64,000 bases of DNA from Enterobacter mori LMG 25706 (GTDB lineage Bacteria; Pseudomonadota; Gammaproteobacteria; Enterobacterales; Enterobacteriaceae), in assembly GCF_000211415.1 (NCBI RefSeq), contig NZ_GL890780.1, positions 1-64,000 on the forward strand. The letters run 5' to 3'. The position numbers were made by a program, and so were the translations under genes. Of the stretch, positions 20,135 to 28,790 are shown piece by piece; the first letter of the stretch is position 1; each line of letters begins with the position of its first letter. The notes below the pieces were generated by a model. It ran no database searches, had not been told where the DNA came from, and saw only the letters and a program-made list of their open reading frames with translations.

Positions 20135-21421
20135 CTGGAACACATCTCCACCACCACGCTGATCGTCACCCTGATCATCATGGTGGTCATCTCCGCCTAT
20201 TTCTCCGGCTCGGAAACCGGCATGATGACGCTCAACCGCTACCGGTTACGCCATCGCGCCAAACAGGGTAACCGTGCCGCCCGTCGTGTCGAAAAGCTGC
20301 TGCGTAAACCGGATCGCCTGATTAGCCTTGTGCTTATCGGTAACAACCTCGTCAACATTCTCGCCTCGGCACTGGGCACCATCGTCGGGATGCGCCTGTA
20401 TGGCAACGCTGGCGTCGCGATTGCCACCGGGGTACTGACGTTTGTCGTGCTGGTGTTTGCTGAAGTACTGCCCAAAACCATTGCCGCGCTTTACCCGGAG
20501 AAGGTTGCCTACCCGAGCAGCTTCCTGCTGGCACCGCTGTTGATCCTGATGATGCCGCTGGTCTGGCCGCTGAATATGGTGACTCGCCTGCTGATGCGCA
20601 TGGTCGGCATCAAAGCAGACGTCACCATCAGCAGCGCGCTCAGCAAAGACGAGTTGCGCACCATCGTGAATGAATCCCGCTCGCAGATCTCCCGGCGCAA
20701 TCAGGACATGCTGTTGTCGGTACTGGATCTGGAAAAAGTCAGCGTGGACGACATCATGGTGCCGCGTAACGAGATCGTTGGGATTGATATCAACGACGAC
20801 TGGAAAGCCATCGTCCGACAGCTGACGCACTCCCCACACGGGCGCATCGTGCTGTATCGCGATTCTCTGGATGATGCCATCAGCATGCTGCGCGTGCGTG
20901 AGGCGTATCGTCTGATGACCGAGAAAAAAGAGTTCACTAAAGAGGTGATGCTGCGCGCCGCAGATGAAATTTACTACGTGCCAGAAGGGACACCGCTCAG
21001 CATACAGCTGGTGAAGTTCCAGCGTAACAAGAAGAAAGTCGGTCTGGTGGTTGATGAGTACGGCGATATTCAGGGATTAGTGACGGTCGAAGATATTCTG
21101 GAAGAGATTGTCGGCGACTTTACCACATCCATGTCACCTTCCCTTGCCGAAGAAGTCACCCCGCAAAATGACGGCTCGGTGCTAATCGACGGCAGTGCAA
21201 GCATCCGTGAACTCAATAAAGCTTTCAACTGGCATTTACCGGAAGATGAAGCGCGCACCGTAAATGGAATGATTCTGGAAGCGCTGGAAGAGATCCCGGC
21301 AGCAGGAACGCGTGTGCGTATTGAACAGTATGATATTGATATCCTGGACGTGCAGGACAATATGATTAAGCAGGTGAAAGTCCTGCCCGTTAAGCCTCTA
21401 CGCGAAAGTATTGCCGAATAA
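20135..21421 (+). CDS. corB: CNNM/CorC family transporter YfjD (CorB), CTG start
   Basis: CorB/YfjD is a DUF21-CBS-CorC_HlyC membrane protein linked to magnesium and cobalt resistance or efflux. Four hydrophobic segments (DUF21) lie in about 1-190, a CBS pair at about 205-325 (DIMVPRNEIVGIDI; VGLVVDEYGDIQGLVTVEDI), and the CorC_HlyC domain at the end. An ATG at 20180 would cut into the first membrane helix; the CTG at 20135 has AAGGAG six bases upstream, gives LEHISTTTLIV (as in E. coli MEHISTTTLI) and 428 residues. A CTG start is rare. Confidence 0.9.
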   Translation: MEHISTTTLIVTLIIMVVISAYFSGSETGMMTLNRYRLRHRAKQGNRAARRVEKLLRKPDRLISLVLIGNNLVNILASALGTIVGMRLYGNAGVAIATGVLTFVVLVFAEVLPKTIAALYPEKVAYPSSFLLAPLLILMMPLVWPLNMVTRLLMRMVGIKADVTISSALSKDELRTIVNESRSQISRRNQDMLLSVLDLEKVSVDDIMVPRNEIVGIDINDDWKAIVRQLTHSPHGRIVLYRDSLDDAISMLRVREAYRLMTEKKEFTKEVMLRAADEIYYVPEGTPLSIQLVKFQRNKKKVGLVVDEYGDIQGLVTVEDILEEIVGDFTTSMSPSLAEEVTPQNDGSVLIDGSASIRELNKAFNWHLPEDEARTVNGMILEALEEIPAAGTRVRIEQYDIDILDVQDNMIKQVKVLPVKPLRESIAE

Positions 21422-21424
21422 AAT

Positions 21425-21463
21425 GTAGGCCGGGTAAGGCGAATGCCGCCACCCGGCACTACA
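21425..21463. repeat. REP-type palindromic repeat
   Basis: GTAGGCCGGGTAAGGCG-N-CGCCACCCGGC pattern, an enterobacterial REP/BIME unit, placed between the convergent corB and grpE ends. Confidence 0.75.
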
Positions 21464-21472
21464 GGCAGCACG

Positions 21473-22066
21473 TTACGCTTTCGCTTTCGCCACGGTCACC
21501 ATTGCCGCGCGAATGGTACGGCCGTTCAGGGTATAACCTTTCTGCATCACACCCAACACCTTACCAGCTTCAATCTCTTCAGATTCCACCATGGCGATCG
21601 CCTGGTGTACGTTCGGATCCAGCGGTACATTGGTATCGGCAATCACCTCCACGCCAAACTTACGTACCACGTCCAGCATCGACTTCAACGTCAGCTCGAT
21701 ACCTTCGATCATTGCCGCGTTATCCGGATTCGCTTTGTCTGCCACTTCCAGCGCACGATCCAGGCTATCGATGACCGGCAGCAGTTCATTGACGAATTTT
21801 TCCAGCGCAAATTTGTGCGCTTTCTCAACGTCCAGCTCGGTACGACGACGCAGGTTTTCCATTTCCGCTTTGATACGCAGCACGCCATCGCGTTCGCGAT
21901 TTTGCGCTTCTACCAGCTGGGCTTCCAGGTTGGCCATTTTTTCATCGCGCGGGTCCACCTGCTCAGCAGACGCTTCTGGCTCTACAGCCTCAACTTCATC
22001 GTGCTGTTCCGTGATAATTTCTTCAGGGGCTTGCCCCTCAGGCGTTTTCTGTTCTTTACTACTCAT
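21473..22066 (-). CDS. grpE: Nucleotide exchange factor GrpE
   Basis: GrpE releases ADP from DnaK, resetting the Hsp70 cycle, and acts as a thermosensor. The 197-residue product has the acidic N-terminal tail, a long coiled coil (about 40-135) and the C-terminal beta domain ([14 protein letters not shown]). The ATG at 22066 ([10 protein letters not shown]) has GGAGAAA at good spacing and gives exactly the E. coli length; an upstream in-frame ATG at 22090 is less likely. A sigma-32 promoter lies upstream, between grpE and the divergent nadK. Confidence 0.97.
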   Translation of the reverse strand: MSSKEQKTPEGQAPEEIITEQHDEVEAVEPEASAEQVDPRDEKMANLEAQLVEAQNRERDGVLRIKAEMENLRRRTELDVEKAHKFALEKFVNELLPVIDSLDRALEVADKANPDNAAMIEGIELTLKSMLDVVRKFGVEVIADTNVPLDPNVHQAIAMVESEEIEAGKVLGVMQKGYTLNGRTIRAAMVTVAKAKA

Positions 22067-22110
22067 GAATTTCTCCGCGTTTTTCTGCATTCATCTCGCT
22101 AACTTCGCTT

Positions 22111-22139
22111 ATTATGGGGATCAGTTTCCGGGATTCAAG
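22111..22139 (-). promoter_or_regulatory. Sigma-32 promoter of grpE
   Basis: Leftward CTTGAATCC (22131-22139), short spacer, CCCCATAAT (22111-22119), close to the heat-shock consensus, about 45 bases before the grpE start. Confidence 0.8.
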
Positions 22140-22188
22140 GGAACAAGACAGATTGTCATCATTCATCAGGCACAAGGACCTCCAGAAA

Positions 22189-23067
22189 ATGAATAATCAT
22201 TTCAGGTGTATTGGGATCGTCGGGCATCCGCGTCACCCTACCGCATTGACGACACATGAAATGTTGTATCGCTGGCTGTGTGGCAAAGGCTATGAAGTGA
22301 TGGTCGAACAGCAGATTGCTCAGGAGCTGCAGCTGAAGGGCGTTAAAACCGGCACGCTGGCAGAAATTGGTCAGCAGGCGGATCTCGCCGTGGTGGTGGG
22401 CGGCGACGGCAACATGCTTGGCGCAGCCCGCACGCTGGCGCGTTATGATATTAAGGTCATCGGCATCAACCGTGGCAATCTCGGTTTTTTAACCGATCTC
22501 GACCCGGATAACGCCCAGCAACAGCTGGCTGACGTGCTGGAAGGGCACTACATCAGCGAAAAACGATTTTTACTGGAAGCGCAGGTGTGCCAGCAGGACT
22601 GCCAGAAGCGCATCAGCACCGCGATCAACGAGGTGGTTCTCCACCCCGGTAAAGTGGCGCACATGATTGAGTTCGAAGTGTATATCGACGAAATATTTGC
22701 CTTTTCGCAGCGCTCTGACGGGCTGATTATCTCAACGCCGACGGGCTCTACCGCCTACTCGCTTTCCGCTGGTGGCCCAATCCTGACGCCATCACTGGAC
22801 GCCATCACCCTGGTGCCGATGTTCCCGCACACGCTCTCCGCCCGCCCGCTGGTTATCCACGGCGACAGCACGATTCGTCTGCGCTTCTCACACCGCCGTA
22901 ATGACCTGGAGATCAGCTGCGACAGCCAGATAGCGCTGCCGATCCAGGAAGGTGAAGATGTCCTCATTCGTCGATGTGATTACCATCTGAATCTGATTCA
23001 TCCGAAAGATTACAGTTATTTCAATACATTGAGCTCAAAACTCGGCTGGTCAAAAAAATTGTTCTGA
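22189..23067 (+). CDS. nadK: NAD kinase
   Basis: NadK phosphorylates NAD to NADP, the only known route in enterobacteria. The 292-residue protein shows the family motifs [24 protein letters not shown] and [16 protein letters not shown]. The ATG at 22189 ([14 protein letters not shown]) matches the E. coli start; upstream codons in frame cross the grpE promoter region. It is divergent from grpE and precedes recN. Confidence 0.97.
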   Translation: MNNHFRCIGIVGHPRHPTALTTHEMLYRWLCGKGYEVMVEQQIAQELQLKGVKTGTLAEIGQQADLAVVVGGDGNMLGAARTLARYDIKVIGINRGNLGFLTDLDPDNAQQQLADVLEGHYISEKRFLLEAQVCQQDCQKRISTAINEVVLHPGKVAHMIEFEVYIDEIFAFSQRSDGLIISTPTGSTAYSLSAGGPILTPSLDAITLVPMFPHTLSARPLVIHGDSTIRLRFSHRRNDLEISCDSQIALPIQEGEDVLIRRCDYHLNLIHPKDYSYFNTLSSKLGWSKKLF

Positions 23068-23084
23068 TTTTGCACCCAGCACTT

Positions 23085-23126
23085 TACTGTATAAAAAACC
23101 AGTTTATACTGTATGAAAACACAGTC
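23085..23126 (+). promoter_or_regulatory. Tandem LexA (SOS) boxes of recN
   Basis: Two operators overlap the recN promoter: TACTGT-ATAAAAAA-CCAG (23085-23104, one mismatch in the right arm) and TACTGT-ATGAAAAC-ACAGTCA (23107-23126, perfect CTGT-N8-ACAG). E. coli recN also has multiple LexA boxes and is strongly SOS-induced. Confidence 0.88.
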
Positions 23127-23152
23127 ATGGTTTTTCATACAGGAAAACAATT

Positions 23153-24814
23153 ATGCTGGCACAACTGACCATCAGCAACTTTGCCATTGTTCGTGAGCTT
23201 GAGATCGACTTCCACAGCGGCATGACGGCAATCACCGGTGAAACCGGTGCGGGTAAATCTATTGCCATTGATGCCCTCGGCTTGTGCCTTGGCGGCCGCG
23301 CAGAGGGCGATATGGTGCGCCGGGGCGCAACCCGTGCCGACCTGTGCGCCCGTTTTTCCCTGAAAGACACCCCTGCAGCCCTGCGCTGGCTGGAAGCGAA
23401 CCAGCTCGAAGACGGACGTGAGTGTTTACTCCGCCGCGTCATCAGCAGCGACGGCCGTTCCCGCGGTTTTATCAACGGTACAGCGGTCCCCCTTTCCCAG
23501 CTTCGCGAGCTTGGCCAGTTGCTTATCCAGATCCACGGTCAGCACGCGCATCAACAGTTGATTAAACCCGAGCAGCAGAAGGCCCTTCTTGATGGCTACG
23601 CAGGTGAGTACGCGCTTACTCAGCTTATGGCGGAACACTATCGCCAGTGGCATCAGAGCTGCCGTGAACTCGCTCAACATCAGCAGCAAAGTCAGGAGCG
23701 AGCAGCCCGTGCGGAACTGCTGGCGTATCAGCTTAAAGAGCTGAACGAATTCAACCCGCAGGCGGGAGAGTTTGAGCAAATCGACGAAGAGTACAAACGT
23801 CTGGCTAACAGCGGTCATTTACTTTCAACCAGCCAAAATGCGCTCAACATGCTGGCAGATGGCGAAGACGTAAATCTACAGAGCCAGTTGTATAACGTCC
23901 GTCAACTGGTTACCGAACTGGTCGGGATGGACAGTAAACTCTCTGGCGTCCTGGATATGCTGGAAGAAGCGGCCATTCAGATCTCCGAAGCGGGTGACGA
24001 ACTGCGCCACTACTGTGAACGTCTGGATCTTGACCCGAACCGTTTGTTTGAGCTTGAGCAGCGTATATCCCGTCAGATCTCACTGGCGCGTAAGCACCAC
24101 GTCACGCCGGAGGAGTTGCCAGCCTTTTATCAGTCTCTCCTTGATGAACAACACCAGCTCGACGATCAGGCTGATTCGCTGGAAACGCTGTCTCTGGCGG
24201 TAAACCTGCACCATCAGCAGGCGCTGGCAACGGCTAAACAGCTGCACGATATCCGTCAGCACTATGCGCAGGAGTTAAGCCAGCACATCACCGACAGCAT
24301 GCACACCCTGGCGATGCCGCACGGCGTGTTCAGTATTGATGTTCGCTTCGAAGAGAGCCACCTGACTGCGGAAGGCGCGGATCGCATCGAATTCCGCGTC
24401 ACCACGAACCCAGGTCAGCCTTTGCAGGCCATCTCTAAGGTCGCCTCCGGTGGCGAACTGTCGCGTATTGCACTGGCGATTCAGGTGATTACCGCGCGTA
24501 AAATGGAAACCCCGGCGCTGATTTTCGATGAAGTGGATGTAGGGATCAGTGGTCCGACAGCGGCCGTTGTAGGCAAACTGTTGCGCCAGTTGGGCGAATC
24601 GACTCAGGTGATGTGTGTCACCCATCTTCCGCAGGTGGCTGGCTGTGGTCATCATCACTTTATCGTTAGCAAAGAGACGGATGGTGAAATGACCGAAACG
24701 CACATGAAACCGCTGGATAAACGCGCGCGTCTGCAGGAGCTGGCGCGCCTGCTCGGTGGTAGCGAAGTCACCCGCAATACGCTCGCGAATGCGAAAGAAC
24801 TGCTGGCGGCATAA
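23153..24814 (+). CDS. recN: DNA repair protein RecN (SMC-like ATPase)
   Basis: RecN is an SMC-like protein that holds broken DNA ends and sister chromosomes together during double-strand break repair. The 553-residue product has the N-terminal ATPase half ([14 protein letters not shown]), a long coiled coil (about 155-360) and the C-terminal ATPase half ([16 protein letters not shown] signature; [12 protein letters not shown] Walker B). The C-terminus ends in LLAA, a ClpXP-type tail as in E. coli RecN. Tandem LexA boxes precede it. Confidence 0.97.
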   Translation: MLAQLTISNFAIVRELEIDFHSGMTAITGETGAGKSIAIDALGLCLGGRAEGDMVRRGATRADLCARFSLKDTPAALRWLEANQLEDGRECLLRRVISSDGRSRGFINGTAVPLSQLRELGQLLIQIHGQHAHQQLIKPEQQKALLDGYAGEYALTQLMAEHYRQWHQSCRELAQHQQQSQERAARAELLAYQLKELNEFNPQAGEFEQIDEEYKRLANSGHLLSTSQNALNMLADGEDVNLQSQLYNVRQLVTELVGMDSKLSGVLDMLEEAAIQISEAGDELRHYCERLDLDPNRLFELEQRISRQISLARKHHVTPEELPAFYQSLLDEQHQLDDQADSLETLSLAVNLHHQQALATAKQLHDIRQHYAQELSQHITDSMHTLAMPHGVFSIDVRFEESHLTAEGADRIEFRVTTNPGQPLQAISKVASGGELSRIALAIQVITARKMETPALIFDEVDVGISGPTAAVVGKLLRQLGESTQVMCVTHLPQVAGCGHHHFIVSKETDGEMTETHMKPLDKRARLQELARLLGGSEVTRNTLANAKELLAA

Positions 24815-24952
24815 ACTTTTTCGGGATCTCAGAGTCATAGAGAACAACAAAAACGCCGCCAGACCGGTTTCAAAGTGGGGCAAGGTCTATTATCACCGGC
24901 ATATTACATATGAGCCGCGTTCTGCTCGGGCCCGAAAAGGAATCAAATCACT

Positions 24953-25291
24953 ATGCGTTGTAAAATGCTGACCGCTGCCGCAGCGGTTCTTCTGATGTTG
25001 ACCGCAGGCTGTTCCACTCTGGAGAAAGTGGTTTACCGTCCTGACATCAACCAGGGGAACTACCTTACCCCTAACGATGTGTCCAAAATCCGTGTGGGAA
25101 TGACACAACAGCAGGTCGCTTATGCACTGGGAACCCCGATGATGTCCGATCCGTTCGGTACAAATACATGGTTCTATGTATTCCGTCAGCAGCCAGGCCA
25201 CGAAGACGTGACCCAGCAGACCCTGACGTTGACCTTCAGCAGCGCCGGTATCTTAACCAACATCGACAACAAGCCTGCCCTGACCAAGTAA
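24953..25291 (+). CDS. bamE: Outer membrane assembly lipoprotein BamE (SmpA)
   Basis: BamE is a small lipoprotein of the BAM complex that tunes BamA and BamD. The 112-residue precursor has a lipobox LTAGC (Cys20) and the SmpA/OmlA domain ([23 protein letters not shown]). AAAAGGAA precedes the ATG. It ends at a strong terminator. Confidence 0.97.
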   Translation: MRCKMLTAAAAVLLMLTAGCSTLEKVVYRPDINQGNYLTPNDVSKIRVGMTQQQVAYALGTPMMSDPFGTNTWFYVFRQQPGHEDVTQQTLTLTFSSAGILTNIDNKPALTK

Positions 25292-25310
25292 TCAGGTGTC
25301 AGAAATGCAA

Positions 25311-25337
25311 AAAGGTGCTCAATGAGCACCTTTTTTG
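25311..25337 (+). terminator. bamE terminator
   Basis: AAAGGTGCTC-AAT-GAGCACCTTTTTT hairpin with U tract, 20 bases after bamE. Confidence 0.88.
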
Positions 25338-25361
25338 TATCTGAGTTCTTACGAAGTATCG

Positions 25362-25393
25362 TAGCCCCGGTAAGCGCAGCGCCACCGGGGAAG
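25362..25393. repeat. REP-like palindrome
   Basis: GTAGCCCCGGTAAGCGCAGCGCCACCGGGG-type sequence between the convergent bamE and rnfH ends; it resembles the enterobacterial REP element. Confidence 0.6.
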
Positions 25394-25399
25394 AAAGCG

Positions 25400-25687
25400 C
25401 TACTTACTGGCCTTCTCCGCACGCTGACGACGCAGTTCTTTCGGGTCAGCAATCAGCGGGCGATAAATCTCAACCCGGTCGCCCTCTTTCAATACGTCGC
25501 CAAGTTTCACCGGACGGCTGTAAATCCCGACCTTATTCTTCGCCAGGTCGATATCGCTGCGAAGCTCAAGGATGCCGGAAGCGCGAATAGCCGCCTCGAC
25601 GGTGGCCCCCTCTTCCAGCGTCACGCGCTGCAGATACTGCTTTTCCGGCAGCGCATACACCACTTCCACCGCAATCTTATGCGACAC
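25400..25687 (-). CDS. rnfH: RnfH family ubiquitin-like protein
   Basis: RnfH is a small beta-grasp protein of unknown role paired with ratA in proteobacteria. The 95-residue product reads [17 protein letters not shown] and [11 protein letters not shown], clearly homologous to E. coli RnfH. The start is a GTG at 25687, eight bases after GAGG, overlapping ratA by 11 bases; a longer upstream reading runs antisense-like through ratA and is not supported. Confidence 0.9.
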   Translation of the reverse strand: MSHKIAVEVVYALPEKQYLQRVTLEEGATVEAAIRASGILELRSDIDLAKNKVGIYSRPVKLGDVLKEGDRVEIYRPLIADPKELRRQRAEKASK

Positions 25688-26114
25688 TGTAAACCTCTTT
25701 GGCGCGGGTCGTGAACGCCTGAACCATGTTAGATGCCAGCTCTTTGAAGATGCGGCCAAACGCCAGCTCAATAAGCTTGTTGGTAAACTCGAAATCCAGC
25801 TGGAATTCGATACGACAGGCATCTGCGCTCAGCGGCGTAAACTTCCAGCCGCCCATCAGGGTCTTAAACGGACCATCCACCAGATGCATCAAAATACTCT
25901 GATTATCGGTCAGCGTATTGCGGGTGGTGAACGTCTTGCTGATCCCCGCTTTGGAGACATCCACCGCCGCCGTCATCTGCGTTGGGCCGGACTCCAGAAC
26001 ACGACTCCCGGTACACCCAGGGATGAATTCAGGATAAGACTGAACGTCGTTCACTAACTGATACATTTGTTCCGCGCTGTAAGGCACGAGCGCAGTACGG
26101 CTAATCTGAGGCAT
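25677..26114 (-). CDS. ratA: Ribosome association toxin RatA (START-like)
   Basis: RatA is a START/polyketide-cyclase-fold protein (COQ10 family); in E. coli it was reported to bind 50S subunits and block 70S formation, and homologues act in ubiquinone handling. From [13 protein letters not shown] the product has 145 residues; ATGs at 26126 and 26153 would give longer forms. Conserved [20 protein letters not shown] and [12 protein letters not shown] are present. It is coupled to rnfH and divergent from smpB. Confidence 0.94.
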   Translation of the reverse strand: MPQISRTALVPYSAEQMYQLVNDVQSYPEFIPGCTGSRVLESGPTQMTAAVDVSKAGISKTFTTRNTLTDNQSILMHLVDGPFKTLMGGWKFTPLSADACRIEFQLDFEFTNKLIELAFGRIFKELASNMVQAFTTRAKEVYSVA

Positions 26115-26270
26115 AGCATTTTCCATGGTCACACAACGGACAAATAATAACATTTATCACCTGTTAAAAAAACGCTAAGCCTCATCTCGTGCTAATATAG
26201 CGCGTTAGACCTCACGGGACGCAATGAGGTGACTTTTTGAAATCAGATTACCGACGGCTTTACGACACTT

Positions 26271-26753
26271 ATGACGAAGAAAAAAGCACATAAACCAGGA
26301 TCGGCGACCATTGCGCAAAACAAGCGTGCTCGCCACGAGTATTTCATTGAAGAAGAATTCGAAGCAGGCCTTGCGCTGCAGGGCTGGGAAGTAAAATCGC
26401 TGCGCGCGGGTAAAGCGAACATTGGCGACAGCTACGTGATCCTGAAAGACGGCGAAGCTTTCCTGTTCGGTGCGAACTTTACACCGCTGACCGTCGCCTC
26501 TTCACACTACGTATGCGACCCAACACGCACGCGTAAACTTCTGCTGAACAAGCGTGAGCTTGAATCTCTTTACGGGCGCATCAACCGTGAAGGCTTTACC
26601 GTTGTTGCGCTCTCTATGTACTGGAAAAATGCCTGGTGCAAAGTGAAAATCGGCGTCGCGAAAGGTAAAAAACAGCACGACAAACGTACTGACCTGAAAG
26701 AGCGCGAATGGCAGTTGGATAAAGCGCGTATCATGAAAAACGCAGGACGTTGA
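26271..26753 (+). CDS. smpB: SsrA-binding protein SmpB
   Basis: SmpB binds tmRNA and delivers it to stalled ribosomes for trans-translation. The 160-residue protein has the OB-fold core ([35 protein letters not shown]) and the basic C-terminal tail that enters the mRNA channel ([18 protein letters not shown]). It lies 89 bases before ssrA, as in other enterobacteria. Confidence 0.98.
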   Translation: MTKKKAHKPGSATIAQNKRARHEYFIEEEFEAGLALQGWEVKSLRAGKANIGDSYVILKDGEAFLFGANFTPLTVASSHYVCDPTRTRKLLLNKRELESLYGRINREGFTVVALSMYWKNAWCKVKIGVAKGKKQHDKRTDLKEREWQLDKARIMKNAGR

Positions 26754-26842
26754 TTCTGCACACTTATTGTACTATTCAATAAGTTAGCGTTTCGGGCTGG
26801 TATCCAGGAAGTGAAATCTGGTATACTCAGTTCAACACTATT

Positions 26843-27206
26843 GGGGCTGATTCTGGATTCGACGGGATTTGCGAAACCCAAGGTGCATGCCGAGGGGCGG
26901 TTTGCCTCGTAAAAAGCCGCAAAAAAATAGTCGCAAACGACGAAAACTACGCTTTAGCAGCTTAATAACCTGCTAAGAGCCCTCTCTCCCTAGCTTCCGC
27001 TCTTAAGACGGGGATCAAAGAGAGGTCAAACCCAAAAGAGATCGCGTGGAAGCCCTGCCTGGGGTTGAAGCGTTAAAACTAATCAGGCTAGTTCGTTAGT
27101 GGCGTGTCTGTCCGCAGCTGGCGTGCGAATGTAAAGACAAACTAAGCATGTAGTACCGAGGATGTAGAAATTTCGGACGCGGGTTCAACTCCCGCCAGCT
27201 CCACCA
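26843..27206 (+). ncRNA. ssrA: tmRNA (SsrA, 10Sa RNA)
   Basis: This transfer-messenger RNA rescues stalled ribosomes. It begins GGGGCTGATTCTGGATTCGA and ends with the tRNA-Ala-like half GGTTCAACTCCCGCCAGCTCCACCA; the CCA is encoded. The tag frame (26933-26962) reads ANDENYALAA followed by TAA TAA, identical to the E. coli degradation tag. Length is 364 nt. Its 3' end is the attachment site of the adjoining island, and the gene remains intact. Confidence 0.97.
27183..27206 (+). other. Probable island attachment site (attL) in the ssrA 3' end
   Basis: The T-arm and acceptor 3' strand of tmRNA is the known integration site of CP4-57 and relatives, and a SlpA-like integrase starts about 200 bases downstream. 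The exact core cannot be fixed because no second copy of this 24-base segment was found in the window, so attR lies beyond 64000 or is lost. Confidence 0.5.
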
Positions 27207-27251
27207 AAATTCTCCATCGGTGATTACCAGAGTCATCCGATGAAGTCCTGA

Positions 27252-27287
27252 AAGCCCGCACGGCGCAAGCCCTGCGGGCTTTTTTGT
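27252..27287 (+). terminator. ssrA terminator
   Basis: AAGCCCGCA-N12-TGCGGGCTTTTTT, a stable hairpin with U tract 46 bases after tmRNA. Confidence 0.8.
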
Positions 27288-27339
27288 GCCCTCAATTTGT
27301 CCCGCTAAGTCTGATGCCAACTAATTAAATCCGAACCTT

Positions 27340-27392
27340 TTAGGCACCTTGTTAGGCACCTCATAAAGCTTTATTGTTTTTGAGGTGCCTAA
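27340..27392. repeat. Direct and inverted TTAGGCACCT repeats before the integrase
   Basis: TTAGGCACCT occurs at 27340 and 27352 (12-base spacing), and the extended copy TTAGGCACCTCA (27352-27363) is repeated in perfect inversion as TGAGGTGCCTAA (27381-27392). The array lies just before the integrase start. It is likely an arm-type integrase or excisionase/AlpA binding array; the role is inference. Confidence 0.75.
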
Positions 27393-27410
27393 AACTATGG
27401 AAACCCGGCA

Positions 27411-28652
27411 ATGGCAAGACAAACCAAACCTCTATCCGTTAAAGAAATCGAATCAGCCAAACCCAAAGAAGCGGACTACGTTCTCTATGATGGTGATGGC
27501 CTTGAGCTACTCATCAAATCCAGCGGGAGTAAAATCTGGCAGTTTCGCTATATTCGCCCTGTCACCAAGAAGCGCGCGAAGAAGAGCATCGGCCCCTACC
27601 CATCAATTACCCTTTCCGATGCCAGAAACTACCGGGCAGAGTCTCGCTCACTCCTCGCGAAACAAATCGATCCACAGGAGCATCGGCAAGAACAACTTCG
27701 CAGTTCGCTGGAAGCCAAAACCAATACTTTCCAGCTCGTGGCTGAACGTTGGTGGAATGTGAAGAAGGCCAGTGTGACCGAGGACTACGCAGAAGATATC
27801 TGGCGCTCTCTTGAAAGAGATGTTTTTCCTGCAATTGGCGACGTCAGCGTTACAGATATTAAAGCTCATACACTAGTTCAGGCCGTCCAACCGGTTCAGG
27901 CCAGAGGAGCATTGGAAACCGTTCGTCGCCTGTGCCAACGCATTAATGAGGTCATGATCTATGCCCAAAACACAGGGCTAATTGATGCTGTTCCCAGCGT
28001 TAATATCGGTAAAGCATTCGAGAAACCGCAGAAGAAAAATATGCCCAGCATTCGACCGGATCAGCTACCACAACTGATGCAGACAATGCGAACAGCCAGC
28101 ATTAGCCTTTCCACACGCTGCCTGTTCATGTGGCAACTTCTTACTATTACCCGCCCTGCCGAAGCGGCTGAAGCTCTCTGGGAAGAGGTTGACATAGAAG
28201 CACGAGAATGGAAGATTCCTGCAGCACGCATGAAAATGAACCGCGACCATACTGTTCCATTGTCAGATGGAGCAATTGCGATACTGGAGATGATGAAGCC
28301 GTTAAGTGGAAATCGAGAATTTATCTTTCCCAGTCGCATTAAGCCTACCCAGCCGATGAACAGCCAGACAGTGAATGCTGCACTCAAGCGTGCTGGCTTA
28401 GGAGGCGTACTCGTATCACACGGTTTACGTTCTATCGCTAGTACGGCACTCAATGAGGAAGGATTTCTGCCTGATGTCATTGAAGCAGCACTGGCTCATG
28501 TAGACAAAAATGAGGTACGTCGCGCTTATAACCGCAGTGATTACCTTGAGCAACGGCGACCGATGATGCAATGGTGGGCTGATTTTGTTATGGCTGCTGC
28601 TCGCGGAAGTATGATTGAGGGAGGTATGAGGGAAGAGCGTTTAGCGGGATGA
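27411..28652 (+). CDS. intA: CP4-57/SlpA-type tyrosine integrase
   Basis: This 413-residue site-specific recombinase of the P4/CP4-57 integrase family inserts the island at ssrA. It has the N-terminal DUF4102 arm-binding domain (about 1-90), a SAM-like core-binding domain (about 100-190) and the catalytic domain with Arg in TITRPAEAA, the HGLR box (SHGLRSIAST), His in ALAHVDKNEVRRAY and the nucleophilic Tyr in the same RRAYNR segment. All catalytic residues are present, so it should be active. It is read away from ssrA. Confidence 0.95.
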   Translation: MARQTKPLSVKEIESAKPKEADYVLYDGDGLELLIKSSGSKIWQFRYIRPVTKKRAKKSIGPYPSITLSDARNYRAESRSLLAKQIDPQEHRQEQLRSSLEAKTNTFQLVAERWWNVKKASVTEDYAEDIWRSLERDVFPAIGDVSVTDIKAHTLVQAVQPVQARGALETVRRLCQRINEVMIYAQNTGLIDAVPSVNIGKAFEKPQKKNMPSIRPDQLPQLMQTMRTASISLSTRCLFMWQLLTITRPAEAAEALWEEVDIEAREWKIPAARMKMNRDHTVPLSDGAIAILEMMKPLSGNREFIFPSRIKPTQPMNSQTVNAALKRAGLGGVLVSHGLRSIASTALNEEGFLPDVIEAALAHVDKNEVRRAYNRSDYLEQRRPMMQWWADFVMAAARGSMIEGGMREERLAG

Positions 28653-28790
28653 CGGATAATTAATGACAGTTGCGACTTTAGTAGTGGGCCAGATGAGAAT
28701 TTATATTTCAAGCGAAAGCTAATAGTTTTAGAAATCAAGCTAATTAGCATAATATCTCTTAATTGAAGGGATATGGAGCCGCAGAAATAA

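Noticed and set aside
27096-27320. Leftward frame over tmRNA
   Set aside because: It lies on the structured RNA gene ssrA and its terminator; no support as protein.
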